A DNA stretch of 64,000 nt from Comamonas thiooxydans (lineage in GTDB: Bacteria > Pseudomonadota > Gammaproteobacteria > Burkholderiales > Burkholderiaceae_C), in contig NZ_AP026738.1 in NCBI RefSeq assembly GCF_002157685.2, positions 3,658,001 to 3,722,000 on the forward strand. The letters run 5' to 3'. This document shows positions 1 to 7,536 of this stretch, in pieces. The position numbers were made by a program, and so were the translations under genes. The notes under the pieces are model-generated. The model searched no databases, was not told the DNA's origin, and saw nothing but the letters and a program-made list of their open reading frames with translations. The stretch's first letter is position 1. Every line of letters begins with the position of its first letter.

Positions 1-504
1 CGCGCCAACTTCCCACACATGCGGCGTGGCTGCTGGGTTTGGACGTTCAAACATTGAATTCATGCGGTGTCAGCGAGGTCTTACGCGGGCCGGATTCTCC
101 ACAGATGTCGGCGTCCAGCCCTGTCGGCGACAAAGCCGGAAAAATCCTAAACAGCGCATGAGGAACATCATCCATCTTATTGATTTAAAACAACTTATAA
201 GGCTTCACACAGGTGTCAAACTCGTAACAAGCCTTTAAAGCGAAGCAGACAACCGCCCGGCATAGCAACTAGATCACAAAGTTATCCACAGATTTCTGTG
301 ATATACGCGAAAGCATTCGCAAATAATCGCAAGCTCTTTGTGACTGCTCTGCCGCTCCAAGCTCCGTTCGCTTCAAGCGCTGCCGCACGATCTTGCTGTG
401 CTGGCTCAAGCCTACCGTATGAGGCCTGTAAAAACGGGTCGCAGCGGCACGGCAGTGGGTCATAATCGTCGGCTGCAATTTCTGAACGACGAGGGAGAGC
501 AACG
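1..504. other. intergenic, no gene seen
   Basis: About 500 bases left of exbB with no convincing reading frame on either strand; the short frames present lack ribosome sites and have unnatural compositions. It holds one perfect DnaA-box-like 9-mer (TTATCCACA, 282-290) but no cluster of such boxes, so it is not an origin. The promoter of exbB presumably lies here. Confidence 0.6.
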
Positions 505-1137
505 TTGCTGTCGATCATACAAGCCGCAGGATGGCCTATCTGGCCTTTGATTGCCTGCTCGATTTTGGCCCTGGCCCTGATTTTTGAGCGCTTTGCCTCG
601 CTGAAAGCCAGCAAGGTCGCGCCGACCAATCTGCTCAATGAAGCGATTTCGGTCTCCACCAAGCACCTGCCCAGCGCTGAAACCACCCAGCAACTGGCCC
701 AAAGCTCGGTATTGGGTGAGGTTCTGGCCACTGGTCTGCGTACCCGCCAGGCACATCCCGAAAGCAGCGAGGAAGAGCTGCGCTCGGCCATGGAAGGCGC
801 GGGCCGCGCCGCCGCCCACAAGCTGGAAAAATATTTGAGCGCCCTGGCCACCATTGCCTCGGCCGCGCCGCTGCTGGGCCTGTTGGGCACGGTGATCGGC
901 ATGATCGAGATTTTCGGCTCCCAGCCCGGAGCCAGCTCCGGCGCCGGCAATCCCGCCCAACTCGCCCATGGCATCTCGATTGCGCTCTACAACACGGCAT
1001 TCGGCCTGATGGTGGCCATTCCGTCGCTGATCTTCTGGCGCTATTTCCGTGCCCGTGTGGACGGCTATCTGCTGGGCATGGAACTGGCGTCCGAGCAGTT
1101 TGTGCGCCATCTGGGTCGCCTCAAGCCTGCCAAGTAA
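505..1137 (+). CDS. exbB: MotA/TolQ/ExbB proton channel family protein
   Basis: 210-aa inner-membrane protein of the ExbB/TolQ family, which forms the proton channel that energises TonB- or Tol-type envelope machines. Three membrane segments are visible: one near the N-terminus (residues about 8-28), and a pair in the C-terminal half (about 110-130 and 155-180). The glycine-rich stretch APLLGLLGTVIGMI is the family signature that lines the proton path. A TTG start is chosen because a GGGAG ribosome site sits 8 bases upstream and no ATG fits. The exbD-type gene follows after 19 bases, so the two are co-transcribed. ExbB and TolQ cannot be told apart by sequence alone; pairing with a lone ExbD and the absence of tolA/tolB favour ExbB. 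Confidence 0.93.
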   Translation: MLSIIQAAGWPIWPLIACSILALALIFERFASLKASKVAPTNLLNEAISVSTKHLPSAETTQQLAQSSVLGEVLATGLRTRQAHPESSEEELRSAMEGAGRAAAHKLEKYLSALATIASAAPLLGLLGTVIGMIEIFGSQPGASSGAGNPAQLAHGISIALYNTAFGLMVAIPSLIFWRYFRARVDGYLLGMELASEQFVRHLGRLKPAK

Positions 1138-1156
1138 GAAGCGGAACGCATCCATC

Positions 1157-1588
1157 ATGAACTTCCGTCCTCGTCACCGCGATGAGCCCGAGATCAATCT
1201 GATCGCCTTCATCGACGTGCTGCTGGTGGTGCTGATCTTTTTGATGCTCTCCACCACTTACAGCAAGTTCACCGAGCTGCAGCTGACCTTGCCCGTGGCC
1301 GACACCGAGCAGCAACGTGATCGCCCCAAGGAAATCATCGTCGGCGTCTCCGCTGACGGCCGCTACTCCGTCAACAAGCAAGGCGTGGATGACCGCAGCG
1401 TCTCCTCTGTTGCCGCCGCCCTGTCCGGTGCGGCAACAGCGGGCAGTGACAGCGTGGTCATCATCAGTGCCGATGCCAACTCCCCGCACCAGTCGGTGGT
1501 GACCGTCATGGAAGCGGCCCGCCACGCGGGACTGTCGCAGATCACGTTTGCCACCCAGACCTCGGCCAGTGCAGGCAAGGCCAACTAG
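1157..1588 (+). CDS. exbD: ExbD/TolR family biopolymer transporter
   Basis: 143-aa partner of the upstream ExbB-like channel. The N-terminus is cytoplasmic (MNFRPRHRDEPEINLIAFID), followed by one membrane helix (about residues 17-37) and a periplasmic domain. The aspartate of the sequence INLIAFIDVLLVVLIF sits at the start of the helix, the position of the essential proton-carrying Asp in ExbD/TolR. The ATG at 1157 is used because it starts exactly at this conserved N-terminus; a longer in-frame extension would overlap exbB. A bidirectional terminator follows directly, so the operon ends here. In many Burkholderiales lpxK follows exbD immediately, which is not the case in this window. Confidence 0.93.
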   Translation: MNFRPRHRDEPEINLIAFIDVLLVVLIFLMLSTTYSKFTELQLTLPVADTEQQRDRPKEIIVGVSADGRYSVNKQGVDDRSVSSVAAALSGAATAGSDSVVIISADANSPHQSVVTVMEAARHAGLSQITFATQTSASAGKAN

Positions 1589-1616
1589 GAGCCCCTCGGG
1601 GAATGGGCAGCACATG

Positions 1617-1644
1617 AAAAAACGGGCCAGATGGCCCGTTTTTC
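1617..1644. terminator. bidirectional rho-independent terminator
   Basis: Perfect stem AACGGGCC/GGCCCGTT with a short loop, an A run on the left and a T run on the right. It lies between convergent exbD and the DyP peroxidase gene and can serve both. Confidence 0.85.
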
Positions 1645-1663
1645 TTTGCACCCATGCCATTTC

Positions 1664-2584
1664 TCAGGCCTGGAGTCCCAGCACCGTCAGATCCAGCTTG
1701 CCGCCAGAAACCGGCGGACACCAGAAATAGCAGCCCGTCAGCGGCCTGGAAAAGCGGAACAGTCCGTCGCTGATGCCGTCATCCATGCCCAGCATGCGGC
1801 GCATCTGAGCCTCGAAAGCGTCAAAGCTGCAGCCAAAGGCGGAGAACATCAAGCCGCTGCGATCACTGCCCTGCGGGCTGACGCTCCACCAGGGCATGGA
1901 GCGTCGCACCACAAAGGCTTGCGGCTCAAAGCTCTCCTGCGCCGTGCGCTTGACATGGGCCGATTCAGGGGCATCGTCCAGCTCCTCGTTGTCGCTGCGG
2001 CGACGACCCACGGCATGGTCCTGCTCCGTGGTGCTCATGCAGCCAAAGGCCGAGTAGTCATGTTCCCACTGTTGCAAGGCCCAGTAGCTGCAGCCGTCCA
2101 TGCCTGCCCCCTGCTCTGCCGCAATGCCGGCTGCCACGGCCTCATCGTCCTCGGGGTTCTCGGTGCCGTCTTCATAACCGGTCAGATCACGGCCATGACC
2201 GTTGTCCGAGCGCTGGTGCACAAAGGCATCCACGATGTGATCAAGCTTGAAGACCGGTGCCAGCAAGTTGGTCAGCTTGGCCGTCAGGGCGATCAGCTCA
2301 CCACGTTGATCGCCGCGCAGCCACAGGCACAGCGCATAAGGTGTGCTGGGTGCTTCGAACTGCGGGCCCTTGAGGTGCGGGAACTCGCGCATCAGCGGCA
2401 GTTTCTTGTCCAGTTGCTGCAGCACCTGCAGTCCCAGACCCGCCACTACCTGCTGACCGTCAACACTGGTCTGCAATTTCTTCAGACTGTTCTGCAAATC
2501 TGCACCTGCACCGGCCAGGGTAAAAAAAACATAGCGCCCCTGTTCAGGAAGAGACGCCAGAATGCCTGCTTGTGCTTTTGTCAT
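1664..2584 (-). CDS. Dyp-type peroxidase
   Basis: 306-aa haem peroxidase of the dye-decolourising (DyP) superfamily, closest in architecture to YfeX-like cytoplasmic members. The diagnostic GxxDG motif is present as GYEDGTENP (residues 136-144), where the Asp acts in peroxide cleavage. A downstream Arg-rich segment and the MPWWSVSPQGSDRSGLMF region match the distal haem pocket of the family. There is no Tat or Sec signal, so it should be cytoplasmic, and no encapsulin gene is adjacent. Monocistronic; the start ATG at 2584 is supported by the family's usual N-terminus. Reaction: hydrogen-peroxide-dependent one-electron oxidation of an unknown substrate. Confidence 0.93.
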   Translation of the reverse strand: MTKAQAGILASLPEQGRYVFFTLAGAGADLQNSLKKLQTSVDGQQVVAGLGLQVLQQLDKKLPLMREFPHLKGPQFEAPSTPYALCLWLRGDQRGELIALTAKLTNLLAPVFKLDHIVDAFVHQRSDNGHGRDLTGYEDGTENPEDDEAVAAGIAAEQGAGMDGCSYWALQQWEHDYSAFGCMSTTEQDHAVGRRRSDNEELDDAPESAHVKRTAQESFEPQAFVVRRSMPWWSVSPQGSDRSGLMFSAFGCSFDAFEAQMRRMLGMDDGISDGLFRFSRPLTGCYFWCPPVSGGKLDLTVLGLQA

Positions 2585-2736
2585 GGGGTTGCCGATTCAA
2601 TTGATGGAAAACACATCAAAGTTTAGTAGCGAATCAGCAGCTCCCAGCCAAGCCTTGGCTGGGTTGCAGAATGAGAAAAATAGGGCTCGAACGCAAAAAA
2701 GTCGCGACTTTGCCCAAACCACCATTTTTCCGCTGC

Positions 2737-2742
2737 TAGAAT
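2737..2742 (+). promoter_or_regulatory. probable -10 box for tRNA-Val
   Basis: TAGAAT lies about 17 bases before the mature 5' end of tRNA-Val, a suitable place for a sigma-70 -10 element. No convincing -35 hexamer at normal spacing was found, so confidence is low. Confidence 0.35.
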
Positions 2743-2758
2743 TCATCCCATCGACGAC

Positions 2759-2835
2759 AGGCGCGTAGCTCAGCTGGTTAGAGCACCACCTTGACATGGT
2801 GGGGGTCGTTGGTTCGAGTCCAATCGCGCCTACCA
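2759..2835 (+). tRNA. tRNA-Val (GAC anticodon)
   Basis: 77-nt cloverleaf read by eye. The acceptor stem AGGCGCG pairs with CGCGCCT, the discriminator is A, and CCA is encoded. The D arm is TAGCTCAGCTGGTTAGAGC, the anticodon stem CCACC/GGTGG encloses loop TTGACAT with GAC at 2793-2795, and the T arm contains GGTTCGAGTCC. A terminator follows at 2872-2897, so it is a single-gene transcript. tRNA genes are frequent integration targets, but no integrase lies next to this one. Confidence 0.97.
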
Positions 2836-2871
2836 AACATCGCAAGCAAAACCAGAGCTTGCAAGCAAGAC

Positions 2872-2897
2872 AGCCCGCTGCAAAGCGGGCTTTTTTG
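2872..2897 (+). terminator. terminator after tRNA-Val
   Basis: AGCCCGC/GCGGGCT stem with a TGCAAA loop followed by six T residues. Confidence 0.85.
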
Positions 2898-2980
2898 TTT
2901 TGCACCTCTCTTGGATCGCCGACGCATGGATCACGCCATGCATTGACCTCAGGCCGTCAATGTCGCGCTCTGCGTCGCTT

Positions 2981-3430
2981 TCACGCTCCGTCAGGGATGG
3001 TCGGCTCCACCAGGAGGGCAAGCAGCTGCAGCGACTCCTGCCAACCCAGATAGCAGGCCTGCTCGGGAATCATGTCGGGAACGCCCTCCTGCACCACATG
3101 CAGCTCGGTGCCGCAAAACACGGCTTTCAAGGTCACGGTGGTGATCATTTCACCCGGCAGATTCGGGTCCTCGAAGCGGTCGGTATGGCGTATGCGCTGG
3201 CCCGGCACCAGCTCCAGAAACTCGCCGCCAAAGCTGTTTTGACTGTTGGCGGAAAAATTGATGAAGCTCATGCGATAGCGGCCGCCCACGCGGGCGTCAA
3301 ATTCATGCACCTGCGCCGCGAAACCATGGGGCGGCAACCACTTGACCATGGCTTCTGGGGTCGTGAAGGCCCGATAGACGCGCTCGGGCGGAGCTTTGAT
3401 CACACGGTGCAGTCGAATGGTCTGTGGCAT
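2981..3430 (-). CDS. SRPBCC family protein (AHSA1-like)
   Basis: 149-aa START/Bet-v1-fold protein of the AHSA1-like group: the N-terminus shows HRVIKAPPERVYRAFTTPEA and the body has the WLPPHGF, GGRYRMSF and GWQESLQLLALL pieces typical of the group. These are small cytoplasmic proteins with a hydrophobic cavity; their ligand is usually unknown. The ATG at 3430 is preferred over an upstream in-frame ATG at 3457 because an AGGAG ribosome site lies the right distance before it. No operon partner. Function beyond the fold is not predictable. Confidence 0.85.
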   Translation of the reverse strand: MPQTIRLHRVIKAPPERVYRAFTTPEAMVKWLPPHGFAAQVHEFDARVGGRYRMSFINFSANSQNSFGGEFLELVPGQRIRHTDRFEDPNLPGEMITTVTLKAVFCGTELHVVQEGVPDMIPEQACYLGWQESLQLLALLVEPTIPDGA

Positions 3431-3580
3431 GCGAGACTCCTGAGGTAGAGGCCGCAAGCTTAGCGCTCATCACAATGACTGGCTACCAGCTTCTCGAGGA
3501 TGCGCTCATCAACCGCTGCGTCGATACAAGCACCGCTACAGCAAACTCCATTGACCGGTCCTCGACATTCACAAAACCCG

Positions 3581-3781
3581 ATGAAGGATTCGCCGACTTT
3601 AGGCAGATGGCTGTCCATGGCGCGCGATGACGAGATCGTCATCGACGCCGCCGACATCAACCACGAGGCATCGTCCAATCTGTGGTGCTTTTCTCCGGAC
3701 GATGAGGAGTCCCGGGGCATCAGCGCAGAAGCCCTTGCCGACTTCATCGGGCAGGTCGCGGCAGCCAGACAAAGCAATTGA
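3581..3781 (+). CDS. small hypothetical protein (66 aa)
   Basis: A 66-aa acidic frame beginning MKDSPTLGRWLSMARDD and ending in a helix-like ADFIGQVAAARQSN. The composition (NLWCFSPDDEES) looks protein-like, and the frame is followed after 14 bases by another small frame of natural composition. No strong ribosome site is seen; a shorter start at 3617 is equally possible. I do not recognise a family. The two small frames together sit just left of a decayed deaminase gene. Confidence 0.4.
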   Translation: MKDSPTLGRWLSMARDDEIVIDAADINHEASSNLWCFSPDDEESRGISAEALADFIGQVAAARQSN

Positions 3782-3795
3782 GTGGAAATGTGCCC

Positions 3796-3939
3796 ATGCT
3801 TTTCTATTGCTGGCATGACGCACAGACGAGGCAGCTACGCTTCAGTCTTGTCTCCAGCACACATGGCCGGCTGCCTTTCGGCTGCGCCATTGACCCCTCT
3901 TCAGAGCTCGCCGTCGTCGCAGGACATATCGCCGACTGA
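3796..3939 (+). CDS. small hypothetical protein (47 aa)
   Basis: ATG at 3796 opens a 47-codon frame that starts MLFYCWHDAQTRQLRFSL and ends VVAGHIAD. Its composition is that of a folded protein (Trp, Cys, His, alternating hydrophobics), unlike chance frames in GC-rich DNA. It starts 14 bases after the preceding 66-aa frame, suggesting a bicistronic pair. The stop codon abuts the first recognisable base of the cytosine-deaminase remnant, so its C-terminus could be altered by that junction. Family unknown. Confidence 0.4.
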   Translation: MLFYCWHDAQTRQLRFSLVSSTHGRLPFGCAIDPSSELAVVAGHIAD

Positions 3940-3944
3940 GGCAA

Positions 3945-4567
3945 GAGTCGCGCCACATCGACACGCTGGCGTACCACACGCAGCGCCTGAGCCTGCAAGG
4001 CCGCGTGACGAGTTCGCACCTGACGTCCATGCACTCCATGGACAACTATTACGTCTCCAAGCTGATTCCGCTGATGCGCGAAGCCGGCGTGTCGGCCGTC
4101 GCCAACCCGCTGAGCAACATCACGCTGCAAGGCCGCCACGACACCTATCCGAAGCGCCGCAGCATGACGCGCGTGCCCGAGCTGCTGGCCGCTAGCGTGC
4201 CCGTGGCTTTCGGCCATGACTGCGTGATGGCCCCTGGTACAGCCTGGGTTCAGGCGACATGCTGGAAGTGGCCCACATGGGCCTGCAGGTGGCCCAGATG
4301 ACGGGCCAGGACGCCATGCGCGCCTGTTTCGACGCCGTCACCACCACGCCGACCAAGATCCTGGGCCTGGATGAAACCGGCCTGGCGGTCGGCAAGCGCG
4401 CCGACCTGGTGCTGCTGCACGCGCGCGACGCCGTCGAGGCGCTGCGCCCCACCCGCCTGATGGTGCTGCGCGCAGGCCAGGTGGTGGCGAGCACGCCGCC
4501 CGCCACCGCCACCCTGAACCTGCCGGGCCGTCCGGCCCAGGTCAGCTTCCAGACGCCGGCCCGCTGA
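3945..4567 (+). pseudogene. cytosine deaminase-like amidohydrolase, 5'-truncated and frameshifted
   Basis: Only the C-terminal part of a CodA-type amidohydrolase remains. The frame reading SRHIDTLAYHTQRLSLQGRV (from about 3945) continues through SSHLTSMHSMDNYY, VSAVANPLSNITLQGRHDTY and VPVAFGHDCVM, then breaks. Near 4230 the expected codons GAC CCC TGG TAC appear as GCC CCT GGT AC, one base short. The correct frame resumes as DMLEVAHMGLQVAQMTGQDA and runs to the stop at 4567. The N-terminal half with the metal-binding HxH is absent, so the enzyme cannot be functional. The damage is a deletion at about 3940 plus a one-base loss. Confidence 0.85.
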
Positions 4568-4597
4568 GCGCGCAAGGCTCGGACGCGTGTCCGCCTG

Positions 4598-5431
4598 CTA
4601 TTTCAACGGCAGACAGATACGCGTCTGCAATTGCGCCGGCGGCGTGGTGCGCGGATCGTTCAGGTACTGCTCGAACATGGGGAAGTCGGCCGGCACCTCG
4701 CCGCTGGCCGGCAGCCATTGAGAGAACATCCAGTTGTAGGGCTTGTCCATCTCGTTGTAGGGCCCGGTGTAGGTGAGGATGGCGCAACGGCCTTGCGGAA
4801 TCTCAAAGCGCTCCAGCTCGCCGCCCAGGTCGGCGTCGGCCGCCACGGACATGCCTGCCATGGAGCGCAGCTGGCTCGCCGGCACCTGCTCGGGGTCGTC
4901 GAAATACACGCCATAAACGATAGATTCCGGCTGCGCGATGCCACGGCTGACGGCCAGCATAAAGGCGCGCGTGAACAGCGGGCCGATTTCCTGGTAGCTG
5001 CCGCGATGCGACAGGACCGCCAGCGTCGCGCCCGAAAAGGTTTCGATCTTGATGGGATACATGCCTAGCTCCTGTGGGTCAAAGGGACGGGAGCGGACAG
5101 CCCGGTAGCGCCCCGGCGATATGCCGAAGGTCGCGCCGAATGCCCGGTTGAACGCTGCGTCCGACTCATAGCCGGCGCGCTGCGCCACCTCGCGCAAGGA
5201 AGCCTCGGAATTCCCCAGCGCCACCGCCGCGCGGTGCATGCGGATGCGCTGCACGGTGGCGTTCACCGTCTCCCCCATCATGGCGCGGTAGACCCTATGG
5301 AAGTGGTACGGTGACAGGCAGGCCAGCTCGGCCAGCCGGTACAGGTCCGGGTCGGCATCGGGGTGGCTTGCCAGCCAGCGCAGGACGGGTTCCAGGCGCT
5401 GGCCATAGTGATTCAGGGTTGCGGGCTTCAT
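4598..5431 (-). CDS. AraC family regulator with GyrI-like effector domain
   Basis: 277-aa transcription factor with an N-terminal AraC-type double helix-turn-helix (about residues 8-108; LACLSPYHFHRVYRAMMGE and FNRAFGATFGISPGRYR are the two recognition regions) and a C-terminal GyrI-like/SOUL-type small-molecule domain (about 120-277, including GPYNEMDKPYNWMFSQWLP). This is the Rob/SoxS-relative layout seen in multidrug-responsive activators. It is convergent with the deaminase remnant and no efflux gene is adjacent, so its targets are not evident. Start chosen at the usual N-terminal position before the HTH. Confidence 0.9.
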   Translation of the reverse strand: MKPATLNHYGQRLEPVLRWLASHPDADPDLYRLAELACLSPYHFHRVYRAMMGETVNATVQRIRMHRAAVALGNSEASLREVAQRAGYESDAAFNRAFGATFGISPGRYRAVRSRPFDPQELGMYPIKIETFSGATLAVLSHRGSYQEIGPLFTRAFMLAVSRGIAQPESIVYGVYFDDPEQVPASQLRSMAGMSVAADADLGGELERFEIPQGRCAILTYTGPYNEMDKPYNWMFSQWLPASGEVPADFPMFEQYLNDPRTTPPAQLQTRICLPLK

Positions 5432-5842
5432 GCGGTCTCCTTGGAGAGCAATGTAGCGGGCCGGCCTTTGCAGATTTTGCGCTTTTTGGCCGGCCGCGGG
5501 CAGGGGCCGTCAGCGCCCGATCTCCCGGCTCCAGTGTGCGTTGAACGCGGGCCGGGTCTCGTTGATCTGATCTGGGCCGAACGGTCCTGGTGCAGAAGCA
5601 GCCTTGAGCCTGCCCGTGTTCGTTGCCAATCTGTAGTAGCCAAATCAGGCCTTCAGATTCATCACGGCCCAAGCCAGTCACCGACCTGAACGCTCCCGCC
5701 GCGATTCAGAAGTTGCCCACGGACATAGGGCAGGGAACATGGCACACTGTGGCAAACAGCAGCGAGAGCAATGCGGGCCGGAGCATCGCTTTGCTAGTCG
5801 CAAGCTTGTCTCAGCCTCATGAAAGCTGCCCCGGGAGTTCGT
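5432..5842. other. intergenic, no gene seen
   Basis: About 410 bases between the divergent AraC-type gene and the CHAD gene. No frame on either strand has a ribosome site together with natural composition. It presumably carries both promoters. Confidence 0.6.
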
Positions 5843-6685
5843 ATGGGCAAAGGCAAACCAGACGCCGCAGTGGCGTTTTCAGCTATCGCATCCCCGCTTG
5901 TCGACTCGGCAGTCGAACAGGCTTGGCACATAGCCCGAGAGCCCGCCGCCGAGGGGATTCATCAATTGCGCGTCGCGCTGCGCAACCTGCTGACGCTATG
6001 GTGGCTCTACCGCCCCCTGATGGGCGCCGAGGAATATGCACGGCATCGCGGCTGCCTGAAATCGATTGCCAGCGCAGCAGGCAAGGCCCGCGACTACGAC
6101 ATTCTGATCGAGCTGCTGCGCCGTCATGACAAATGCAGTGCAGCCGGCATTGCCGCAATATACGTCGCTCGCGAGGCAGCCTTGCAGGCTGGCAGAGAAA
6201 TCCTGTCACCTGCGCATATACAGACATGTCTGCTGAGAACTCTGACACAAACAGAGGCAAGCGTGCGCGCCAAGCCTCGCCCGCTGCGATTGGGAGCACT
6301 TGCCGAAGCACGGGTCGCAAAGTCCAGGCGGCAGTTGCACCGCCGCATCAAGTGGACAATAGCTGCGAACAAGCCAGATATCGAAGCATTTCACGATGTC
6401 AGAAAGGCTGGCAAGAAAACTCGTTATCTGCTGGAGCTGTTCGAACCTCTGCTGCCCAAAGATCATCACCGTCTGCTCAAACGCCTCAAGAAAATCCAGC
6501 AACCTCTCGGAGAGCTGAATGATCTTGCCGCCAGCGAAAGCCTGCTACGCCAGAACCTGCGCCTGATCGCCACACCAGACCAAGCGAAAAAGCTAGAACG
6601 CTGGCTCAAGAGAAAACGCAAACGTCGCCAGAGTACTCTGGCCTGCTCGCTGCGGCAGGATTGGCAGCCCAAGCGGCCCGGTTAA
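5843..6685 (+). CDS. CHAD domain-containing protein
   Basis: 280-aa protein that is essentially one CHAD domain, an all-helical fold rich in conserved His, Arg and Lys that binds inorganic polyphosphate in studied members. Signature pieces are GIHQLRVALRNLLTLWWLY near residue 45, ARDYDILIELL near 90, and FHDVRKAGKKTRYLLELFEP near 190. The C-terminus is strongly basic (KLERWLKRKRKRRQ). No CYTH triphosphatase domain is fused or adjacent, unlike many CHAD proteins. The ATG at 5843 is used because GGGAG lies 6 bases upstream; an ATG at 5819 has no such site. Confidence 0.88.
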   Translation: MGKGKPDAAVAFSAIASPLVDSAVEQAWHIAREPAAEGIHQLRVALRNLLTLWWLYRPLMGAEEYARHRGCLKSIASAAGKARDYDILIELLRRHDKCSAAGIAAIYVAREAALQAGREILSPAHIQTCLLRTLTQTEASVRAKPRPLRLGALAEARVAKSRRQLHRRIKWTIAANKPDIEAFHDVRKAGKKTRYLLELFEPLLPKDHHRLLKRLKKIQQPLGELNDLAASESLLRQNLRLIATPDQAKKLERWLKRKRKRRQSTLACSLRQDWQPKRPG

Positions 6686-6741
6686 GGGCCAAATACGGCA
6701 CCAGTATCAGTCCACACATGGGTCAGGTCATCAGGGCTGAC

Positions 6742-7158
6742 TTATCGCCCGTTGTGCTCCAGCGCGGCGATCAACGCCATGTCCTCGGCATCCAGCTTGA
6801 GGTCGCGCGCCAGCAGGTTGCAGGCCAGGTTCTCGAATCACCGCATAGCCCAGCTGCAGTGCCCAGACCAGGGGCTAGCTGCGCCACCGTGGCGTTGTGC
6901 TTGGCCGCGATCTTGGCCAGCACCGGGCCCTTGAGCACCTTGCCGTAGGCCAGGGTCATGTACGAAGTGACCTGAATGCCCTGCTCTTTGAGGAAAGCTC
7001 GTCAACTTGTAGCCTTGCAGATAGGGGTTCAGCTCGATCTGGTTGGTGGCAATCTCGCCCTGGCCCACGGCCGCGATGGCCTGACGGGTCAGCTCGATAT
7101 TGAAGTTGGAGATACCGATATGGCGGGTCGGGCCCTTGGCCTCGATCTGAGCGCGAGC
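6742..7158 (-). pseudogene. aldo/keto reductase remnant (C-terminal half, frameshifted)
   Basis: Reverse-strand translation gives successive pieces of a DkgB-type aldo/keto reductase. GPTRHIGISNFNIELTRQAI and [18 protein letters not shown] come first, then after a shift [20 protein letters not shown], then after further losses [20 protein letters not shown] and a stop at 6742-6744. At least three frame disruptions are needed to join them. The N-terminal half with the catalytic Asp and Tyr is missing: homology stops near 7158, where a LysR remnant on the other strand begins. Not functional. Confidence 0.85.
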
Positions 7159-7160
7159 AA

Positions 7161-7307
7161 GGAAATCTGGTGCAGTTGTTCAGCAAGCAGACGCTGGACC
7201 TCTGTCAGCCCATCAATGCGCTCTACTATCGAAACACCGCGCTGGCAGCGAGCATCACCGGCTTCATGGAGCATGTGGTGGAAACGCTGGGCAGCCGTCC
7301 TTTCTAG
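7161..7307 (+). pseudogene. LysR-type regulator remnant (C-terminal end only)
   Basis: An open stretch of about 47 codons ending in TAG at 7305-7307 reads LVQLFSKQTLDLCQPINALY followed by YRNTALAASITGFMEHVVET. This matches the extreme C-terminus of LysR-family co-inducer domains, where a TALA or TRLA-type helix follows the last strand. The DNA-binding half is absent. It begins within a few bases of the truncated aldo/keto reductase on the opposite strand, as if a divergent gene pair had lost both 5' halves in one deletion. Confidence 0.7.
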
Positions 7308-7536
7308 ACCTGGGCGGCGCGAGCCGGTCCGGCGCTGTCATACCTGTGTCGCGATGAGGCTGCGCAATGGGCCTGCAGCGCAGCACCTGTGTGGCGAAGC
7401 TGCACCGCAGCAGCAGAGCAGGCCGGGCTGGACGGCAGAATCAAGCCTCCTTTGGCTGGCTGCTGCCGGCCCGCCACAGGCTGCGCTGCTTTGGACTTGA
7501 ACGCCGTGACTGAACGGTTTGCTTAGGGAGGTGCAT

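Noticed and set aside
282..290. Perfect DnaA box (TTATCCACA)
   Set aside because: A single box with no cluster, no AT-rich unwinding region and no dnaA, dnaN or parA genes nearby does not make an origin.
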